NCBI GenBank assembly: GCA_945925985.1
Contig: CAMELV010000010.1
Span: forward strand, 1-64,000
DNA from: Comamonas sp. lk
GTDB taxonomy: Bacteria > Pseudomonadota > Gammaproteobacteria > Burkholderiales > Burkholderiaceae_C
Reading direction: 5' to 3'
Length of the DNA: 64,000 bases
Of the stretch, positions 47,174 through 56,198 are shown piece after piece. The notes under the pieces are model-generated. The model made no database searches. It was not told the DNA's origin and saw only the letters and a list, made by a program, of their open reading frames with translations. Positions within the stretch are counted from its first letter, which is position 1; the number at the start of each line of letters is the position of its first letter. Position numbers and translations under genes: made by a program.

Positions 47174-48909
47174 ACAGCCTCCGGGGCCAGCGCGCGGGCT
47201 TGTTCCCGCAGCTCGCGCTTGAGAATTTTGCCCACCGGATTGCGCGGCAGCGCATCAATCTGGAGCACATATTCGGGCAACTTATAAGCGGCTACGCGCT
47301 TTTGGTCGCGCAAGAACTGCACCAGATCACCCAGGGACACAGTCTGCCCTGGTGCGTTGACCACGCAGGCGCACAGCTTCTCGCCCAGTATCTGGTCGGG
47401 CACGCCCACCACCGCCACCTCCTGCACGCCGGGGCACGCCGCCAGCAGGCTTTCAATCTCTTCGCTGGAGATGTTCATACCGCCACGAATCACCAGGTCC
47501 TTCGACCTTCCCACATAGCGGTAGTACTGCAATTGGTCGCCGGCAATCTCGAACAGGTCACCGGTTCGGTAGAAGCCCTGTTCGTCGAAGGCGCGAGCCG
47601 TCAAGTCGGGGGCCTTGAAGTAGCCACTGAAGACTGTGGGCCCCTGAAAGCGCAATTCGCCGGGTTGACCGGCTTCAGTAATGTCGGCGCCACTGAGCAG
47701 GTCAACCAGTCTGGTTTTGATTTTTCGGGTGGTGGAGACGCTCCACTCGAGGCCTGGCACACCGACGCGAGGAAAGTACTGCGCGCGCATGGCTGGGTCA
47801 GGAATGTCAATGTCGCCGCCGGACAGTGCGGCGCCTTCATTGGAGCCAAAGTAGTTGACGATCTGCACCCCGTGCCGCTCGGCAAAACCACTCACCATCC
47901 ATTCTGAAAGTGGCGCCGAGCCTGAACCAATGCGTTTAAGGCGCTGAAAATCAATGCCGGCCAGCAGCCGGTTGTCTTGCAGCAGCATGTTCAGGATGGC
48001 AGGTGCTGCCACCGTGTAGTCGATGCGCTCTTCGCGCAATTGCTGCAGGAAGACGGACAAGCTGAAGGGTTGGTGTTGCACCACCGTGCCGCCCAGCACC
48101 AGCCAGGTGGCCAGAGCGCTCGAGAGGCCAGACATGTTGACCAACGGAAATGGGTTCAGCAGGCGCGCGCCAGGTTCAAGTTGGCCTGCCTCGATGATGC
48201 TGGGCGGCACAATCAGCCACTCATTGTGGCTGCGAGGTACCCCCTTGGGTGCTGCTTCTGTGCCCGAGGTCCAGCAGATGCTGAACACATCGTTGGCGGT
48301 GACGGCGGCGTCCCGTTCGGCCTGCGCCAGCTGTGCCTGGTGATCGGGGGTGAGTGCGTCGGGCCAGGCCGCTTCGATGCTGACCACGCCTGCCGGCGCA
48401 TCGGGGCCCCAGGCCAGCACCTTGGTCAGGCTGGCGTGTGCAGCGCCGAGTGCGCAGTACATGGCGGCGGCTTGATGGCTGTGGCCCATGCGGCCGATGT
48501 GGGTGAAGGTGATCGCGGCCGTGGCTGCAGTGATCGTCAGAATATGCGCCAGCTCATGTTCGCGGTACTGGGCTGGAACCGGTGTCACGATCAAACCCAG
48601 CCTGGCGCAGGCCAGGTAGACCACATACTGCTCCACGCCGTTGGGCAGATGAACCACCACGATGTCATCGCGACGCAGGCCCTGTTGCAACAACACCAGG
48701 CTGAATTTGTCGATGTCCTCAGCCAGTTGGTGCCAGCTCAGGCGCCGCTGCACACTATGGGCGAAATCACTGCGGTTGCAGGCGTCGACCACGGCCTCCG
48801 CATCGCCGCGCGCGCTGACCTGCTGCACAAACAGATCCCATAGCGTTTGCTGGCCCCACCATCCTTTTGCGGTGTAAGCGGCGATAGTTTCCGGCTGGAC
48901 CAGCAGCAT
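47170..48909 (-). CDS. Class I adenylate-forming (AMP-binding) acyl-CoA ligase
   Basis: ICWTSGTEAAPKGVPRSHNEW; GDLFEIAGDQLQYYRYVGRSKDLVIRGGMNISSEEIESLL; start set at ATG 48909. Confidence 0.9.
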   Translation of the reverse strand: MLLVQPETIAAYTAKGWWGQQTLWDLFVQQVSARGDAEAVVDACNRSDFAHSVQRRLSWHQLAEDIDKFSLVLLQQGLRRDDIVVVHLPNGVEQYVVYLACARLGLIVTPVPAQYREHELAHILTITAATAAITFTHIGRMGHSHQAAAMYCALGAAHASLTKVLAWGPDAPAGVVSIEAAWPDALTPDHQAQLAQAERDAAVTANDVFSICWTSGTEAAPKGVPRSHNEWLIVPPSIIEAGQLEPGARLLNPFPLVNMSGLSSALATWLVLGGTVVQHQPFSLSVFLQQLREERIDYTVAAPAILNMLLQDNRLLAGIDFQRLKRIGSGSAPLSEWMVSGFAERHGVQIVNYFGSNEGAALSGGDIDIPDPAMRAQYFPRVGVPGLEWSVSTTRKIKTRLVDLLSGADITEAGQPGELRFQGPTVFSGYFKAPDLTARAFDEQGFYRTGDLFEIAGDQLQYYRYVGRSKDLVIRGGMNISSEEIESLLAACPGVQEVAVVGVPDQILGEKLCACVVNAPGQTVSLGDLVQFLRDQKRVAAYKLPEYVLQIDALPRNPVGKILKRELREQARALAPEAV

Positions 48910-48910
48910 C

Positions 48911-50356
48911 TCAGTAGCCGCGTGCCAGGCGTTCGCCGCTGACCCAGGTGGCGTGAAAGCCGTTGGGCACGCGTTGCGGCAGGCGGATACGGCAGACCGG
49001 GCCCTGGGCCACGTCATGCGCGTCAAAGATGGTGACCCACGAGCTTTTGCTTAGGTCGTCCCACATGAAACCGACCAGGTAACCATCGTCTTCGGCCTGC
49101 CAGTTGTCCTTGGGGGCGAAGGGGGCCTCACTGAACCACTTGTGCACGCCGGCGTGGTAGGTCGTGCAGCTGTCTTTTTCAAGGTCATAGCGGGCGAAGC
49201 CACAGAAGCGGGGGTCTTCGGCGCGGTTGCTGCGGCCCATCAGCACGTTCCAGGAGTAGCGGGTCTTGTGGCCCTGCATCCAGGAGTTGATCACCGGGAA
49301 CTCCTGGTTGATGATGTCGTCAATGACCCGCTCCTTGGTCTGCCCAGTGCGCAGATTGAAGCGCCACTCGTAGAACATGAAGTCATGCTCCAGGTTGGCC
49401 AGCATCTTGGGGAAGCGCTCCACGTCGACCTTGCCGCGCATGTCGGTCGGCAGCCTAAATGGGGTACCGGTCATCACAATCTCGGTGCCGCCCTGGCCGT
49501 CGTCTTCTTCCCAGGCGTTGGACACGTGGTACATGTAGGTCGGGTTGGCCTCGAACCAGCGGATTTGATCCGGCGTGCCATGGCGCGGTACCACGCCAAA
49601 GCGCGAGGGCAGCGTGTGGTGAAACTTGAGCTTGTGCCGGCCGGCGGCAAACGCGTCCATGTCATAGAACAGCGGCAGGTCGTGCAGGATGGTGTAGTTG
49701 GGCGTGATCGCCATGTCGTGCGGCAGGCGCGGCCCGGGCAACTGCACCGGCATGAAGGTCTTGAGCTGGCCCAGACGGTCCATCACGCCATAGTGCATGT
49801 AGGGCGCCTCCTTGCCATAGGCAAAAAACAGGAACTCGCCGGTACGTTCATCGACCCGCGAATGGGCCGAAATCGGCAGGCCCACCAGCCGCGGGTCGAC
49901 CGGCAGCCGACCGACGGTGGACAGGTCGCCCGGTCGGCACTGGTAGACCGAGCCGCCCAAGTACCACATCGACACCAGGTGCCCGGCGTAGTACTTGACA
50001 TCGGTGTTGGAGGTGTTCTTGATCGGCATGTCAGGCCGGTCTTTGCGCGGCGGGTCCTTGATGCCCTGCCACAGCGCCGTGCCTGCGCTGAGTTCTTCTT
50101 GTAGGCTGTCGGTCATGACCCAGCGGTTTTGGTACTGTGCTTTGCCATTGGCGAAGCGCACGGCGTGCAGCATGCCGTCGCCGTCAAACCAGTGGTAGCG
50201 GCCGGGCGCCTCGAAACGGCGGTTAGGGCCGTTTCGCACGTACATGCCGGTCAGGTCCTTCGGGATTTCGCCCTCGATATCGGTCAGGTCGAGCGTTAGC
50301 TCTTGGTCGATCGGCGCAAAGCCGCCATTCAGGACCGGGATTTCGTTGTAGCCCAT
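48911..50356 (-). CDS. Carotenoid oxygenase (CCO) family protein, copy 2
   Basis: 481 aa; LPISAHSRVDE, GPRLPHDMAITPN, YMYHVSNAWEEDD, GFHATWVSGE; YHWFDGDGMLHAVRF. Confidence 0.9.
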   Translation of the reverse strand: MGYNEIPVLNGGFAPIDQELTLDLTDIEGEIPKDLTGMYVRNGPNRRFEAPGRYHWFDGDGMLHAVRFANGKAQYQNRWVMTDSLQEELSAGTALWQGIKDPPRKDRPDMPIKNTSNTDVKYYAGHLVSMWYLGGSVYQCRPGDLSTVGRLPVDPRLVGLPISAHSRVDERTGEFLFFAYGKEAPYMHYGVMDRLGQLKTFMPVQLPGPRLPHDMAITPNYTILHDLPLFYDMDAFAAGRHKLKFHHTLPSRFGVVPRHGTPDQIRWFEANPTYMYHVSNAWEEDDGQGGTEIVMTGTPFRLPTDMRGKVDVERFPKMLANLEHDFMFYEWRFNLRTGQTKERVIDDIINQEFPVINSWMQGHKTRYSWNVLMGRSNRAEDPRFCGFARYDLEKDSCTTYHAGVHKWFSEAPFAPKDNWQAEDDGYLVGFMWDDLSKSSWVTIFDAHDVAQGPVCRIRLPQRVPNGFHATWVSGERLARGY

Positions 50357-50367
50357 GGTTGATTCCT

Positions 50368-52086
50368 CTACTTGGAGTTAATTGCGGCATCAGCCCGGGC
50401 GGGCCGACGCGATTGGGTGACACAGAAGCGGTTGGCCACAAAGGCCAGGTGCGTCAGGGCGGCGTTACCGGCGGGGTTCAGCCCGGTGACGTGGTAATCA
50501 CTGTAGGCGGCGGCAAAATTGAGCGGCATGGCGCCGGTCAGGTTGATCGTGAGTTGGGCGCCGGCGCGGGCGTAGGCGTCCTGCGCCTGGGTGATGTAGG
50601 CCTCGTCGGTGGCATACACAAAAGCTGTGAGCCCGCCGAATTCACGCACATCGCGTGTGGCCTGGGCCAGCGCATCATCGGCGTCGTCGCAGGCGATCAC
50701 AAAGCTGACCGGGCCAAAGCGTTCTTCGCCGTACAGGTCGCGCTCGGCCTTGCTGACCTTGAGCATCAGTGGTGTGCTGGTGCGGGCATCTGGCCATTCC
50801 GGGTGCGGGTAGGCTTGCGGCGCCAACAAGACCTGGCCGCGCTGCGCGCCTTGGCCATGCAACTGCGCCAGCAACGCCAAAGTCTGCTGTGACTGGACAG
50901 TGGCCAATATCATCGCGGCTTTTTTCGGGTCTCGCGTCAAGGCGGCTACCGCCTCCGCCAGTCGCCGCGCCACCTCATCCAGGCTGACCAGGCCCTGTGG
51001 TGTTTGCACCCCGGCAGCCGGCACATAGATGTTTTGCGGGCTGGTGCACATTTGGGCACTGAACAGGCACAGTGTGGTGGCCAGACTGCGCACCACTGCG
51101 TCCAGATCGGTGACCGATGCCAGCACCACCGTGTTGCAGCCGGCGGTCTCGGTAAAGCTCAGCGCCGGGTGGGCGTTTTGCTCTACCCACTGGCCAAAGC
51201 GCACGCTGCCGGTGAAGTCGACCATCGCCGTGGCCGGGTGCTTGACCAATTGCTTGCCAATCGGCGCGGCCTGGCTGTCCAGGGCCAGAGTGACCAGGTT
51301 CGGGTCAAAACCCGCTGCCTGCAACACTTGCCGGAACACGCGCACCGTCAGTGCCATGGGCAACACGGTGGCCGGGTGCGGCTTGACGATGACGGCGTTG
51401 CCGGTGGCCAGGCTGGCCATCATCGACGGCCAGGCGTTCCAGGTCGGGAAGCTGGCACAAGAAAAACAGACTGCGACGCCGCGCGGCACCAGCCGGTAGG
51501 TCTTGTCGAGCACGATGGTCGAGGGGCCAAACTGCCGCTCCCAGCGGGCTTGCGGCGCAACAGCATGCTGCGCTTGGTGGGCATAGACCAGGGCCTCAAT
51601 GGCCCGGTCGAGCGCATTCACGCCGGAGCCGGCATAGGCCATGTTGAAGCTTTGGCCAGCGGTGTGCATCACGGCGTTCACGATGTCAAACAGGTGCTCG
51701 CGGTAGATCGTTTCCACCACCTCCAGCAACAGGCCGATGCGCTCGTCGATCGGTGCCCGGGCCCAGTCGGTTATGGCCTTGCTTGCCGCTTTGAATAGCT
51801 GGTCTGGATCGGCCTGCGGGTAGAGGATGCCCAGCGGGCGCTGCGTGTAGGGGGAAATTTCTTCGCCCAGGGTGCCAACGGTGCCAGGTTGGGCAAGGTC
51901 AAAGTGGTGGGGCTGGTCCTGACCGAGACGGGCGCTGAAGGTCGCCAGACCTTTGGCTTGAGCGGTTTCGGCGTCCGGGTATTTGCCAGGCAGTTCTGGG
52001 AAGGGGCTCCAGCAGTCTCGCTGGGCGCAGGCCAACTGCGCCCGCTTGAACCGCGCCTGGTGGGTTTTGAAGTAGCTGTTTGTCAT
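50368..52086 (-). CDS. paaN: PaaN-type phenylacetic-acid-degradation aldehyde dehydrogenase
   Basis: Aldehyde-dehydrogenase fold with PaaN-like N-terminus (FPELPGKYPDAETAQAKG); SCASFPTWNAWPSMMASLATGNAVIVKPHP; SAQMCTSPQNIYVP. Confidence 0.82.
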   Translation of the reverse strand: MTNSYFKTHQARFKRAQLACAQRDCWSPFPELPGKYPDAETAQAKGLATFSARLGQDQPHHFDLAQPGTVGTLGEEISPYTQRPLGILYPQADPDQLFKAASKAITDWARAPIDERIGLLLEVVETIYREHLFDIVNAVMHTAGQSFNMAYAGSGVNALDRAIEALVYAHQAQHAVAPQARWERQFGPSTIVLDKTYRLVPRGVAVCFSCASFPTWNAWPSMMASLATGNAVIVKPHPATVLPMALTVRVFRQVLQAAGFDPNLVTLALDSQAAPIGKQLVKHPATAMVDFTGSVRFGQWVEQNAHPALSFTETAGCNTVVLASVTDLDAVVRSLATTLCLFSAQMCTSPQNIYVPAAGVQTPQGLVSLDEVARRLAEAVAALTRDPKKAAMILATVQSQQTLALLAQLHGQGAQRGQVLLAPQAYPHPEWPDARTSTPLMLKVSKAERDLYGEERFGPVSFVIACDDADDALAQATRDVREFGGLTAFVYATDEAYITQAQDAYARAGAQLTINLTGAMPLNFAAAYSDYHVTGLNPAGNAALTHLAFVANRFCVTQSRRPARADAAINSK

Positions 52087-52088
52087 GT

Positions 52089-52547
52089 TCAGGGGCTGCG
52101 CTGCCACAGCAGTCGGTGATGGCGGGCTACTGCCGAGCCGGGCATGGTGTCAGAGGCCGACAGGGCCAACTGGCCGGGCGCTGGCCAGTCGATCCAGCGG
52201 ACTTGTTCGGTGCCGACAAAATTGGGGTTCAGCGAATGGGTGACGCTGTGCACCACCTGCAGCCGGCCGTCCTGACTTTGGACACGGTAGCGACCGGCGT
52301 ATTGGAAAAAACTCTCAAAAGCGGCCAGCCGCTCCGCCACCGGGGCACTGCGCACGCTCTCGGACGATAATTTGGCCCGATTGGCCTGGGCAATGCAGGC
52401 GCTCATGCTGCCGTCGTGGGTGTAGAGGATCATGCCGGTGGCTGCGGCGCCAAAGGGCAGCGTCGGTGCGCGGCCATCCCCGTAACTGATGTCCCAACGC
52501 ACCAAATGCCATGTGCCGACCAAGGGATTACCCGAATCACCCAACAC
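52089..52547 (-). CDS. Lipocalin-like domain protein
   Basis: NPLVGTWHLVRWDISYGDGRAPTLPFGAAATGMILYTHDGSMSACI; GTG start at 52547 preceded by AAGGA. Confidence 0.75.
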   Translation of the reverse strand: MLGDSGNPLVGTWHLVRWDISYGDGRAPTLPFGAAATGMILYTHDGSMSACIAQANRAKLSSESVRSAPVAERLAAFESFFQYAGRYRVQSQDGRLQVVHSVTHSLNPNFVGTEQVRWIDWPAPGQLALSASDTMPGSAVARHHRLLWQRSP

Positions 52548-52802
52548 TGTTCCTATCCTTACTTTCTTAGTTGGACTGATGTTAAGCGGTTTTTGTGGGC
52601 TTTGACAAGCATCTGGGCCAGTCTTGGCGGTCACCTTGGCGTCAATCGGGTAGCCTGACGTACCCGCTCGGCGCCTATCCGGCCCCACCGCTTTTCAGCG
52701 GAGTACAGTCAGCCTGGGCGCACCAAGCGGCGGCGGCAATACAAGCAAGGCTCGTACCTGCAGGGGTGTCACCGCTACTGCGCCAACCCAAGGAAGAAAC
52801 CC

Positions 52803-53555
52803 ATGAAACTGGCCATGATGTCTGATATTCACGCCAACATCCAGGCGCTGGACGCCTGCCTGGCCCATGCCCAGAACCAGGGGGCCACCCACTATGCTTT
52901 TCTGGGCGACCTGGTCGGTTATGGTGCCGACCCGGCGGCCGTGGTGCAGCGGGTGCAGACCCTGGCCGCAGCCGGCGCCTGGGTGCTTAAGGGCAACCAC
53001 GATGCATTGGCGGTCAGCCCGCCGGTCGACGCCAAGTCTATGGGCGACAGTACGGCAGACTGGACGCACCGGCAACTGGACCCCGGGCAGCGGCAGTTTC
53101 TGCATCAGCTGCCACTCAGCCGCCAGGAGGGGGCTCTGCTATTGGTGCACGCCACTGCAGACCAGCCAGAGCTTTGGCGCTATGTCTACGACGCACGTGC
53201 TGCTGGTGCCAGCCTGGATGCGGCGGCCCGCCTGCCTGCCGTGCGTTATGTGTTTGGCGGTCATGTGCATGCCCAGACCCTGTATTACCGCGGCGGCGGA
53301 TCGGGCTTGATGAAGTTCATTCCCACACCGGGCGTGGCTGTGTCTTTGCCGGGCCATCGGCACTGGTTGGCCACCATCGGCTCAGTGGGGCAGCCCCGCG
53401 ATGGCAACCCGCTCTCCAAGTACGCCATCTTCGATACCCAGCGCTTGCAGCTGATGTTTCATCGCGTCGATTACGACCACCACGCCGCAGCGCAGGCCAT
53501 CCGCCGGGCCGAGTTGCCGGCTTTTTTTGCAGACCGTCTGGAGTCGGCGCTGTGA
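52803..53555 (+). CDS. Metallophosphoesterase (calcineurin-like)
   Basis: MKLAMMSDIHANIQALDACL; FLGDLVGYGADP; VLKGNHDALA; FGGHVHAQTLYYRG. Confidence 0.93.
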   Translation: MKLAMMSDIHANIQALDACLAHAQNQGATHYAFLGDLVGYGADPAAVVQRVQTLAAAGAWVLKGNHDALAVSPPVDAKSMGDSTADWTHRQLDPGQRQFLHQLPLSRQEGALLLVHATADQPELWRYVYDARAAGASLDAAARLPAVRYVFGGHVHAQTLYYRGGGSGLMKFIPTPGVAVSLPGHRHWLATIGSVGQPRDGNPLSKYAIFDTQRLQLMFHRVDYDHHAAAQAIRRAELPAFFADRLESAL

Positions 53556-55027
53556 AATTGCTGGAGCCGGGTGCCGAGCTGGACGGCTTCACCGTCGAGG
53601 CCTGCATTCATGCCGGCGGCATGGCGCACATTTACCGGGTGCGCTACAGCCAGGGCGAGCGGGACCCCGGCTTTGCGCTGGCGATGAAGGTCCCGCGCAT
53701 GACCGCGGGTGATGGCGCGGAAAACATTGTCAGCTTTGAGGTGGAGCACCAACTGCTGCAACTGCTGACGGGCCCCCACGTGCCGCGTTTTGTGGCGGCG
53801 GGTGACCTGGACAAGGTGCCATATCTGGTGATGGAATACCTCACCGGCCAGACCTTGGCGCATTGGAGTGAGGCCACTGAGCCGCTGGCGGTGGCCGAAC
53901 TGGCCAGCCTGGGCGCTGCCATGGCCACCGCCGCGCACAGCCTGCACCAGCAGAATGCGGTCCACCTGGATCTCAAGCCCGCCAATGTGCTGGTTCGCCC
54001 GGACGGCCAGGTGGTGTTGCTCGATTTTGGGCTGTCGTGCAGCGCCCTCTACCCGGATCTGCTGGCCGAGCAGTTGCGCAAGGCGGTTGGATCGCCCGCC
54101 TGGATGGCGCCCGAGCAGGTGGTGGGCGTGCGGGGCGACCCGCGCAGCGACATCTTTGCCATGGGGGTCATGCTGTACCAACTGGCCACCCACGCGTTGC
54201 CGTTTGGCGAGCCCCGCACCGCGGGCGGACTGCGCCAGCGGCTGTGGATGGACCCCCGGCCGCCGCGCGGCTTGCGGCCAGACTTGCCCGAGTGGTTGCA
54301 AGAGGTGATTCTGCGATGTCTGGAACCCGAGGCGGCCCGGCGTTACCCATCAGCCGCACACCTGGCCTTTGATTTGCGGCACCCGGAACAAGTCAAGGTG
54401 ACCGAGCGCGGGCGCAAGCTCAAGGGCACCGGCTTTGGCGCCCATGCCCGACGCTGGTTCAAGGCAGCCGGCATGCACTACCAGCCCAGCCCACTGCCGG
54501 CGCGGCAGGCCGAAGACGTGCCCATCGTCATGGTGGCCTTGCCGCACAAAGACGTGAGTGACGCCACGCTGTACTCCCTGCGCCAGGCGGTGGCCCGCTC
54601 CCTGGGTACCCGGCCCGGCGCGCAGTTGGCCTGCGTCACCGTGATTTCGTCCGGGCAGACCGATGCCAGCAGCGACGACACCAGCGAAACCAGCGTCCAC
54701 CGCCGCTACCTGACCACTCTGCGCCACTGGGCCGAGCCGCTGGATTTGTCAGGGCACCAGGTCTCTTACCATGTGCTCGAATCGGGCGATGTGGCGCAGG
54801 CTTTGCTGGCCTATGCCCGCGGCAACGCGGTCAGTGCCATCGTCATGGGCGCGGCTACCCATGGCCTGATGACCCAGCGGCTGCTGGCCACGGTGCCTAT
54901 CAAGGTGGCCATGGACGCCCCCTGCACGGTAATTTTGGTCAAGCAGGCCCTGCCCTTTGAGCGCCCGCAGGAGCAGGCGGCCAAGCTCAAACCCATCTGG
55001 AACCCCGACCGCGATGCACCGTTCTAG
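53552..55027 (+). CDS. Serine/threonine protein kinase with C-terminal universal stress protein (UspA) domain
   Basis: GTG start in a GTGA overlap with the phosphoesterase stop; kinase VHLDLKPANVL, LLDFGLSC, SPAWMAPEQV; C-terminal VMGAATHGLMTQRLLATVPIKVAMDAPCTVILVK. Confidence 0.9.
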   Translation: MKLLEPGAELDGFTVEACIHAGGMAHIYRVRYSQGERDPGFALAMKVPRMTAGDGAENIVSFEVEHQLLQLLTGPHVPRFVAAGDLDKVPYLVMEYLTGQTLAHWSEATEPLAVAELASLGAAMATAAHSLHQQNAVHLDLKPANVLVRPDGQVVLLDFGLSCSALYPDLLAEQLRKAVGSPAWMAPEQVVGVRGDPRSDIFAMGVMLYQLATHALPFGEPRTAGGLRQRLWMDPRPPRGLRPDLPEWLQEVILRCLEPEAARRYPSAAHLAFDLRHPEQVKVTERGRKLKGTGFGAHARRWFKAAGMHYQPSPLPARQAEDVPIVMVALPHKDVSDATLYSLRQAVARSLGTRPGAQLACVTVISSGQTDASSDDTSETSVHRRYLTTLRHWAEPLDLSGHQVSYHVLESGDVAQALLAYARGNAVSAIVMGAATHGLMTQRLLATVPIKVAMDAPCTVILVKQALPFERPQEQAAKLKPIWNPDRDAPF

Positions 55028-55069
55028 GCTGGCACCGGGCGCTGATGGCACAGGCCCGACAATGCGGCG

Positions 55070-56125
55070 ATGTCCTACACCTCGCCTCCGCCCGCCCCAC
55101 GCCACGCTTTTGAGACCCTGACGCCGGACGGCGTGATGGACGCGCTCGCCAGCGTTGGCCTGTATGGTGACGGACGTCTGCTGGCGCTGAGTTCTTATGA
55201 AAACCGGGTCTACCAGCTCCATCTTGAGGACGGGCAGGTGGTGGTGGCCAAGTTTTACCGGCCGCAGCGTTGGAGCGAGGCGCAGATCCTGGAAGAGCAC
55301 GCGTTCTCGGCTGAACTGATGGCAGCCGAAATCCCGGTGGTGGGGCCGCTGCTGCTGGAAGGCCGCACCCTGCACAACTTTGGCGACTTTGCCTTTAGTG
55401 TGAGCCCGCGCCGGGGTGGCCGCGCCCCTGAGCTGGATGACCCCGACGTGCTGGAGTGGATTGGCCGCTTTCTGGCGCGCATTCACAGTGTGGGTGCGGC
55501 CCGGCCGTTTGCCAGTCGCCCCGCGCTGGATCTGCACAGCTTTGGCACCGAGTCACGCGACTGGCTGCTGGCGCACGACAAGGTGCCGCTGGACGTGCAG
55601 TCGGCCTGGACCCGCGCCGCCCAAAACGCTCTTGATTTAATAGCTAACTATCCAGCATTGACGGGGGCTAGAGGCCAAAAAGACTCCGAAGACTCGGCGA
55701 TTCGACAGCTGCGGCTGCACGGCGACTGCCACCCCGGCAATATTTTGTGGACGCCGCTGGACGTGCCGGCTGCTGCCGGGCCGGGGCCGCACTTTGTCGA
55801 CCTGGATGACGCCCGCACCGGACCGGCGGTGCAGGACCTGTGGATGCTGCTCAGCGGCGACCGGCAGCAGCGCAGCCGCCAGTTGGGCGCGTTGGTGGAT
55901 GGCTACGAGCAGTTTCGTGACTTCGACCGGCGCGAGCTGGCCCTGATCGAGCCGCTGCGCACCCTGCGCCTGATCCATTACAGCGCCTGGCTGGCCCGGC
56001 GCTGGGACGACCCCACGTTCCCCATCAACTTTCCGTGGTTTGGATCCAGCGACTACTGGCAGGGCCAGGTGCAGATGCTGGAGGACCAGCTAGAGGCCAT
56101 GCAAGAGGCGCCGCTGGTGGTGTGA
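55070..56125 (+). CDS. srkA: Stress response Ser/Thr kinase SrkA (YihE/RdoA family)
   Basis: LYGDGRLLALSSYENRVYQLHLEDG; RLHGDCHPGNILWTPLD; FVDLDDARTGPAVQDLWMLLSGD. Confidence 0.92.
   Translation: MSYTSPPPAPRHAFETLTPDGVMDALASVGLYGDGRLLALSSYENRVYQLHLEDGQVVVAKFYRPQRWSEAQILEEHAFSAELMAAEIPVVGPLLLEGRTLHNFGDFAFSVSPRRGGRAPELDDPDVLEWIGRFLARIHSVGAARPFASRPALDLHSFGTESRDWLLAHDKVPLDVQSAWTRAAQNALDLIANYPALTGARGQKDSEDSAIRQLRLHGDCHPGNILWTPLDVPAAAGPGPHFVDLDDARTGPAVQDLWMLLSGDRQQRSRQLGALVDGYEQFRDFDRRELALIEPLRTLRLIHYSAWLARRWDDPTFPINFPWFGSSDYWQGQVQMLEDQLEAMQEAPLVV
55631..55682 (+). repeat. Copy of dispersed Comamonadaceae-type repeat, in frame inside srkA
   Basis: CTTGATTTAATAGCTAACTATCCAGCATTGACGGGGGCTAGAGGCCAAAAAGA; AT-rich relative to flanks, encodes LDLIANYPALTGARGQK. 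Confidence 0.6.
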
Positions 56126-56198
56126 GCACACTGACAGGGGGACCGGCCGCAGGGCCGACGTGCGGCGTCCAGCCGCAGCACCCAGCGCTGACGCGGGC

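Noticed and set aside
53174-53551. N-terminal extension of the kinase ORF in the track
   Set aside because: Overlaps the phosphoesterase in another frame; kinase family N-terminus begins at the GTG 53552.
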